11,086 nucleotides of DNA from Baffinella frigidus (Eukaryota > Cryptophyceae > Cryptomonadales > Baffinellaceae), in assembly GCA_026770585.1 (NCBI GenBank), contig MU647095.1, positions 103,120 through 114,205 of the forward strand, read 5' to 3'. The notes beneath the pieces were generated by a model, which saw only the letters and a program-made list of their open reading frames with translations, did no database searches and had not been told where the DNA came from. Made by a program: the position numbers and the translations under genes. Positions 1-6,900 of the stretch are shown here, piece after piece. Numbering within the stretch: position 1 is the first letter of the stretch; the number at the start of each line of letters is the position of its first letter.

Positions 1-130
1 AGAGAGAGAGAGAGAGTGGCAGGGGGAGGCAGGAGGCGGAGGTGGCGGGGGACAACGCTGCGCGCGCGCTCACTCTCGGTCTGTGCCCCGAGATGGGTGG
101 GGAGGGGTGGGGGAGGGGATAGAGAGATAT
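1..130. repeat. Purine-rich low-complexity sequence starting with an (AG)n microsatellite
   Basis: The first 16 bases are a pure AG run, followed by G/A-rich sequence with repeated GGTGG and GGGGAGGGG blocks and a short CGCG tract near 60-68. No coding signal is seen. It is probably intron or intergenic sequence upstream of the first recognisable exon. Confidence 0.85.
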
Positions 131-229
131 CCCTTAAGTGGCCAGCCGTTCAAAATTAACCCGCAAGAGGTCCTAGGCAGGTCCTGGGGCCCTACCGTAG
201 GGCGTATGATCCTACTGGGCATTTAAGGG
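131..229. mobile_element. 99-bp foldback element, copy 1
   Basis: This aligns without gaps to 9891-9989 with 16 mismatches by eye (about 84% identity). The ends are imperfect inverted repeats (CCCTTAAGTGGCCAG against CTGGGCATTTAAGGG). The best-conserved part, around 167-209, carries TCCTAGGCAG and the small hairpin CCCTACCGTAGGG. The inner stem GCCGTTCAA/TTAACCCGC is partly broken here but perfect in copy 2. Reverse-strand frames are open in both copies, but their residue differences are not conservative, so coding is unlikely. It is probably a short non-autonomous element or a structured repeat; no target-site duplication is evident. Confidence 0.7.
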
Positions 230-366
230 ATGGGGAGGGCGCGTGACGTACATCGTTCTCTCTCCGGATTCCTCCAGGAGGGATCCTCTTTGTGTTCTAT
301 AATACTTATATGACGTGACTTGTGTAAAGTCACTCCGGCTATGCCTACATGGGGCGTATCCCCAGT
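230..366. other. Non-coding stretch with a small hairpin
   Basis: No exon or conserved repeat is recognised here. The one structure is a short inverted repeat, GTGACTT (315-321) and AAGTCAC (327-333), with a 5-base loop. There is no convincing promoter, and the first exon found downstream looks internal. Confidence 0.5.
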
Positions 367-393
367 CAGGCAACCTGGGGTCGATCTCTCTCT
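367..393 (+). pseudogene. Exon A fragment, 5' part only
   Basis: CAACCTGGGGTCGATC matches the approach and first bases of the exon A copy at 551. It then runs into CT dinucleotide repeats, so only the 5' edge of the exon remains. It fits the window-wide pattern of 5' partial copies lying upstream of the complete exon. Confidence 0.55.
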
Positions 394-474
394 CTTCCAT
401 TCTCCAGTAAATCACAGTTACTTTACAGTAAAGTAAATTCTCGCCTCTAAACCCTGAACTTCTTCTTCTTCTTT

Positions 475-536
475 ATTACAAACCCTGAACTCTAAACCCT
501 AAACCCTAAACCATGAACCCTAAACCCTAAACATCA
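475..536. repeat. Telomere-like heptamer array (CCCTAAA type), short
   Basis: ACCCTGAA, CCCTAAA and CCATGAA heptamers are strung together, degenerate at both ends. They have the same orientation (C-rich on +) as nearly all other arrays in the window. Confidence 0.9.
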
Positions 537-550
537 AAACAGGAAACCTG

Positions 551-613
551 GGGTCGATCGCACTCTCGATCAGGCGCGACATCGCGCTCGCCGAAACCCT
601 CTTCATCGAAGCT
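551..613 (+). pseudogene. Exon A copy, full length but without an acceptor AG
   Basis: This 63-nt block reads in the same frame as exon A at 859 and differs at few positions (for example Arg for Ser before the DIALAE motif). It ends GAAGCT and is followed by GTACAC, a possible donor. The bases just before it are CCTG rather than an AG acceptor, so I treat it as a duplicate rather than the used exon. It could still be an alternative exon. Confidence 0.6.
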
Positions 614-646
614 GTACACCTTCAACCCTACACCCTAAACCCTACA

Positions 647-663
647 CCCTCTTCCTCGAAGCT
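647..663 (+). pseudogene. Exon A fragment, 3' end with donor
   Basis: ACCCTCTTCCTCGAAGCT followed by GTACGA repeats the 3' end of exon A and its donor, directly after a CCCTACA/CCCTAAA run. Only about 17 exon bases remain. Confidence 0.6.
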
Positions 664-705
664 GTACGATCCAATCCCCCCGAGTATCTAAATGAAATGC
701 TCGGG

Positions 706-783
706 GACTGGACATTACGGCCGTAATGTCCAGTAATGTCCAGAAATTTCCGCTTCACGAATACAGGCCATTTCTGGACATTA
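706..783. repeat. Compound palindrome: perfect 26-bp palindrome plus a 14-bp inverted pair
   Basis: Positions 708-733 form a perfect palindrome (13-base arms, CTGGACATTACGG and its complement). Immediately after, TAATGTCCAGAAAT (734-747) is matched by its exact reverse complement at 770-783. Related TGTCTGGAATTTCC sequence recurs near 834-847. The region can fold into adjacent hairpins sharing the TGTCCAG core. It may be the remnant of a foldback transposon. Confidence 0.8.
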
Positions 784-858
784 GATTTTGTGGAAATTTC
801 CTCCGCACCGCGTTGCACGTACTGGGGTGGGAATGTCTGGAATTTCCAAAGAGCATAG

Positions 859-921
859 GGGTCGATCGCGCTCTCGATCAGGAGCGACATCGCGCTCGCC
901 GAAACCCTCTTCATCGAAGCT
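859..921 (+). CDS. Exon A of the TPR-like gene (phase 0/0, 63 nt)
   Basis: This exon follows CATAG and ends GAAGCT before GTGACG. It reads 21 codons including SIALSIRSDIALAETLFIEA. Its end joins exon B to give FIEA-IEADPSHA, a textbook TPR helix-B end and turn, which supports both boundaries. No start methionine is present, so it is taken as internal. Four other partial or full copies lie at 367, 551, 647 and 1163. Confidence 0.65.
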
Positions 922-3900
922 GTGACGCCCCCCCCCACCTTCAACTCTACGGTTTAGGGTTTGCACATGACGCTGCTCTAATGCGGGATCCGACTTTCAT
1001 CCGGGGAACATGTTTAATTTAAACGAAAATGTCCTATCAAACCGGATTCTGGCCCTAATTAAATTTACTTAGGGCCCTAATTAACCTTCTTCCAACTCCT
1101 ATGAACAAATAGGGAACCATTTTCTTTTAAATTAAACATGTCCCCGGATTAACTTGTATCAAAGCGACATCGCACCCTCTTCATCGAAGCTGTACGATGC
1201 ACCCTACGCCCTGAACCCGAACCCCTAAACCCGAAACCCGAAACCCTAAACCCGAAACCCTAAACCCTAAACCCGAAACCCTAAACCCGAAACCCGAAAC
1301 CCTAAACCCTGAACCCTAAACCCTAAACCCTAAACCCTAAACCCTGAACCCTAAAACCTGAACCCTAGACCATTTCGAGTAACCGAACCCCGTAACAAAC
1401 CCCAAACCCCACACCCAACTGCAGATGGAGGCTGACGCATCGCACGCGCTCCTCCGCCGCAACCTCGCGTGCCTCTACCACCTCCGCCTCGAGGGCCTCT
1501 CTGCACCGTATCTATCTATCTATCTATCTATATCTATATCTATATATATGTAGTGCCTCGTGTGGCTCTACTACCTCCGCCTCTGGACATCCGACTCCCA
1601 GGGTCCTACACTAGGGGCAGTCCTAGGAGCATAGGACCACCCGAGGGGCGGTGCGTGTCCTTGACTTGGAGTAACTCAACCCCCAACCCCGTAACACACC
1701 GTAACGCCCAACCCCCAACCCCCAAACCGCAGATCGAGGCCGACCCATCGCACGCGCTCCTCCGCCGCAACCTCGCCTGGCTCTACCACCTTCGGTTGGA
1801 AGGCCTCTGGACGTCAGATCCTGTCCACGCTGCGGAGCAGTCGCCGGGGGGGGGCGGGGGGGGGGGGGCAGGTGCGACACACTCCAACGTTGACGTTTTT
1901 GTATCGAACCCGTCAAGTTGTACCGTCCATGAGCCCTGAAGATGCTGAACCCTGAAGCCTTTGTACCCGGATCCGGGAATTTTGTGTATTCGGACCGGAC
2001 GTGGAAACGACGAAGCGTCGCATGCCACCAGGCCAGTACGTACCATTTGTACCACGACAACGAAACGTTGCGTTCTGAAATTCCCACGAATGACCTGCCG
2101 TGGAACCCTGAAGATGCTGAACCCTGAAGCCGGGTCACGTTTTTTTTGTCTTTTTTTGTTACAAAACGAAAACGCGCTTCAGGGTTCAGCATACATACAT
2201 ACGGGCCCGTTTTTTTTTGTCTTTTTTTTGTGATCAAAGGATACAAATCTGCGGGCAACGTGTGCAGGTGGGGGGCGTGGATCTATCCCTCAAAACTAAA
2301 CAACAAAACCTCAACCCCAAACTCTAAACCCTAAACCCCAAACCATAAACCCTAAACCCTAAACCCCAAACCCTAAACCCTAAACCCTAAACCCTAAACC
2401 CTAAACCCTAAACCCTAAACCCTAAACCCTAAACCCTAAACCCTAAACTCTTAACCCGAAACCCTAAACCCCTAACCCCAAACCCCAAACCCCAAACCCC
2501 AAACTCTAAACCCAAACTCCCAAACCCCAAACCCCAAACCAGGTGGGGGGCATGGACCTGGACAGCTTCAGCGGAAACGCGTCCGTGGGGATGATGGCAA
2601 AAGTTGACGTTTGGCACCAGAGAACCGTCAACTTATACCCAATGTTCATTAGCTCTGCTTATGCCCAATTTTATTGTTTTCGCATATGCCCAAATTTAAT
2701 TATTTACGCGGGCATGTTTGGCAGGTGGGGGGGGTGGACCTAGATGGCTTCAGCGGGAACGCGTCCGTGGGAATGATGGCAAAATTTGACGTTTTGCACC
2801 AGAGAACCGTCAACGTATACCCATTTTTTACTGTTTTTGCTTATACCCATGTGTATTATACCCGATTTTACTATACCCGATTTTCACTATTTGCGCGGGC
2901 AATGTCTGCAGGTGGGGGGCGTGGATCTGGATAGCTTCAGCGGGAACGCGTCCGTGGGGATGATGGCGGGCGAGCGCCGCCGCCATGATGCAACCGGTGC
3001 CAAACCCTACACCCTACACACTAAACCTAACCCCCAGAATTGGTTGATCCAAAAGTCGCGAGGTCCAGAAGTGTACGCGTTTAGGGCGTATGGTCTCTGG
3101 GAATGATGGCCATTTCATGGCGAGCGGCGCCGCCATGATGCTACCGGTGCCCCCCTCCTCCTCCTCCTCCCCCTCTGTTTCCTCTTTTTCTTTTCTTCTT
3201 CTTTCTACTCTCGAGTCTAGAATTGATTAGTGTTTCTGCTTAATTGCTTTGATATTGCGAGTATTTTTAGGGTGTAGGGTGTAGGGTGTAGGGTGTAGGG
3301 TGAAGGGTGTAGGGTGTGGGTGCAGGGTGTAGGGTGTAGGGTGTAGGGTGTAGGGTGTAGGGTGTAGGGTGTAGGGTGTAGGGTGCAGGGTCTGTGGGGA
3401 TGATGGCGGGCGAGCGACGCCGCCATGACGCTACCGGTGCCCCCCTCCTCCTCCTCCTCCTCCTTTTTTTCTTTTTTTTTCTTTTCCATAAACACTTACC
3501 CCTCACCCCCCCCGAAACAGGAGTGATGGTGCTCTCGCTGGAGGAGTGCGAAACTGTCTCTGAACGGGGTGAGAAAGCCATCCAGGGCTGAAGCCTTTCA
3601 AAACTCAACCAGGGGTGATGGCGTTGTCGCTGGAGGAGTGCTTTTTTGCGCGCGTCCCTATGTCTGCATAGGTGTTGGACAAAGGTTAATCATGGCCCTA
3701 ATTAAATTTAATTAGCTCCAGAATCCGGTTCGATAATCCGCTTTCTTTTAAATTTGAATGCTCCCGGATGAACAGGAGTGATGGCGCTGTCGCTGGAGGA
3801 GTGCGGGGCGCGCGCGGAAAAGCACTACCGAGAGGCCCTCGAGCTTTCGGAGCGCCCGGCTATGGGAGGTGCTGAAACCCTTCAAAACGAGTGTGTGTCA

Positions 3901-6900
3901 CCCCAGGAGATACGTTTTGAAGTACACAAGCCGTCTATTCCCCCCCCAGGAAATTTGTAGGGCCCTAGGGAAGTCCTACCGTAGGGTCCTATGGACCACA
4001 TAGCGTGCTCTCAGACACGGATGCTCTCAGACACGGAAAAATCTGCTTCTGGTTTCTGGTGGCTGGAAAGGTCTACCGGGAGGCTCTTGAGCTTTCGAAG
4101 TGCCCGGTTATGGGAGGTGCCTACACCCTAAACCCTAAACCATTTATGGTGAAGGTTTATAGTTTATGGTTCAAACCCTAAACCCTAAACCCTAAACCCT
4201 AAACCCTAAACCCTAAACCCTAAACCCCAAACCCCAAACCCCAAACCCAAACCCCAAACCCCAAACCCCAAACCCTGAACCCCAAACCTCTGACCCCAAC
4301 CCCCAAACCCCAAACCCTGAACCCTAATCCGTAACCCCTAGGAGGAGGAGGGGAGCGCGCCGCAGGGGGGGTCCCCCCAGCATCGCGACGGAAGAGTAAC
4401 CCTCAACCCTAATCCCGTGTAGCCCAAACTGTGAACCCTAAACCCTGAAAGGGCGGAGTAACCTCTCAACCCTCACCCCTCAACCCTAAACCCTGAAGGA
4501 GTAAACCTTGACCACTTATCCCTTAGCCCTGAACCCTAAACCCTGAACCCTGAACCCTGAACCCTTCACCCTGAACCCTTCACCCTGAACCCTTCACCCT
4601 GAACCCTGAACCCTGAACCCTGAACCCTGAGACGGCGGAGTAACCCCTCAACCCTAATCCCTTAGCCCTGAACCCTAAACCCTAAACCCTAAACCCTAAA
4701 TCTTAAACCCTGAAACTTAAACCCTAAACCCTAGACCCCAAACCCTAAACCCTAAACCCTAAACCCTAAACCCTAAACCCTAAACCCTAAGCCCTGAATC
4801 CTAGACCCTAAACCTAAACCCTAGACCCTAGACCTTGAATCCTAGACCCTAGACCCTAGACCCTAGACCCTAAATCCTGAAACCTGCACCTTAAACCCTG
4901 AAACCTGCACCTTAACCCTAACCCCTAGCCCCTGCAACTTGCACCAGGTGTGGTGAGCAAGGGGGTGGGGGGGGCAAGTGTGGGGCTAACCCCCGAATCC
5001 TGAACCCTCATCCCTAATCCCTAATCCCCAAACCCCAATCCCTGAACCCTGCACCAGGTGAGTTGAGCCTGAACCCTAAACCCTACACCTTAGGTCTAGT
5101 GAGTGAGGGGGGGTTGGGGGTGAGCGTAGGGCTAAACCCCAAATCGTGAACCCTAACCCCTGGACTCTGGACCCCAAACCTTAAGTGTGGTGAGCGAGGG
5201 GGTGGTCGGGGCAAGCGTGGGGCTAACCCCCGAACCCTGAACCCTAATCCCTAATCCCTAATCCCCGAACCCCAAACCCTGAACCCTGCACCAGGTGAGT
5301 TGAGCCTGAACCCTACACCTTAAACCTTACGTGTGGTGAGCGAGGGGGTGGTGGGGGCGAGTGTGGGGATAAACCCCAAACCGTGAACCCTGACCCCTGG
5401 ACTCTGGACCCTTGACCAGGTGTGGTGAGCGAGGGGGTGATGGGGGCAAGTGTGGGGCTGCGAGTCGGGATCCGCCTACACCTTGCCGCGGTCCCCACCC
5501 CACACCCTAAACCCTAAACCCTGAACCCACCCTGAAACCCCAGCCCCAAACCCTAAACCTCAAACCCTCACCCCTATCCCAGGTGATCTCCTCGGATGCA
5601 ATGGGGCTGCGTCTTTCGGAAGCACTCGCGATACGAGGGAGGCTAACTTCAATTATGACCAGACTTATTAATTGGGCCAGCTCTAAGTTTAATTAGGGCC
5701 ATAATAATGAATTAGGCCAGCACTGAATTTAATTACGGCCAGAATCCCGTTTGCTAGCCCATTTTCATCAAAATTCAACATTGATATTGCATTCGAATTC
5801 AACGTTCTGCGGATGCGCTCAGGTGATCTCCTCGGATGCAATGGAGCTGCTTCTTTCGGAAGCCCCCACACCTCAAACCCCAGCGCCAAACCCTAAACCC
5901 CAAATCTCTAACCCTAACCCAGGTAGTCTCTAAACTCTAAAACACTATCCCAGGTGATCTCATCGGACGCAATGGGGCTGCGTCTTTCGGAAGCGCTGGC
6001 GCTCACGAGGGAGGCTCTCGCCCTCGATGCGTAACCCCCCGAACCCTACCCTACGCCCGAATCTCTAAATCATAACCTTCAACCCCTACACACTAAATCC
6101 TAAACGCTACACCTTACGCCCGACTCCCTAAACCCTAAACCGTGCGCCCTGATCCCTGAACACTAACCCCTAAGCCCTACGTCCTGATCCAGACGCCCTG
6201 AATTTCAAGCCCGATCCCCTAAACCCTGAACCCTACACCCCAAACGGTGAACCGTAAAACCTAGCCTGGTCCCCCAGAAGCGCTCTTGCTGACCGCGAGC
6301 GCTTCTGACTGAGGCTCTCGCCCTCGACGCGTACACCCCCAAACCCGAAACCATCAGCACCAAGTCATCAATCATAAACCCGAGACCCCTACACGCTAAA
6401 TCCTAGACGCTTCACCCTACACGCCAATCCCTAAGCCCTGATCCCTAAGTCCTAAATCCTGAACCCTAAATCTTTACCCTAAGCCCTGAACCCTAAGCCC
6501 TGAACCCTGAACCCTGAACCCTAAACCCTACACTCTAGACCCTAAACCCTACCCTCTAGACCCTAAGCCCTCAACCCTGAACGGAAGCCCTGGCGCTGAT
6601 CAGGGGGGCGCTCGCCTTCGACGCGTACCCCCCAAACCCCTCAACTCTCAACCCGAAACCCGAAACCCGAAACCGGAACCACGAGACCCGAACCCCGAAT
6701 TCAAAGACCCGAAACCCGAAACCCGAAACCCGAAACCCGAAACCGTGAACCCGAAACCAGGTCGAATCTGGACGCGGCGCGTGCAGCAGCGACGCTCCTG
6801 TGGGAGTGCGAGGTTAAGCCCTCAACCCTAAACCTTAACCTCTCAACCCTAAACCCTGAACCGTGACCCCTAAACCTTAAAACCCCAACCCCTACACCCT

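Noticed and set aside
131-229. tRNA or known small RNA gene
   Set aside because: The cloverleaf-like stems lack tRNA box A/B motifs and an anticodon arm of the right form.
1623-2258. 211-residue reverse-strand ORF
   Set aside because: It overlaps exon B antisense, poly-G and T-rich repeats, has no recognisable domain, and competes with well-supported + strand exons.
2371-2447. A true chromosome end
   Set aside because: Eleven perfect CCCTAAA units are flanked on both sides by exons and degenerate arrays, so this is interstitial telomere-like repeat, not a terminus.
3217-3608. Two reverse-strand ORFs with repeated TLHPTPYTLHPTP-like peptide
   Set aside because: They are translations of the GGGTGTA array and the CTCCTC pyrimidine tract; periodic repeat content alone explains the open frame.
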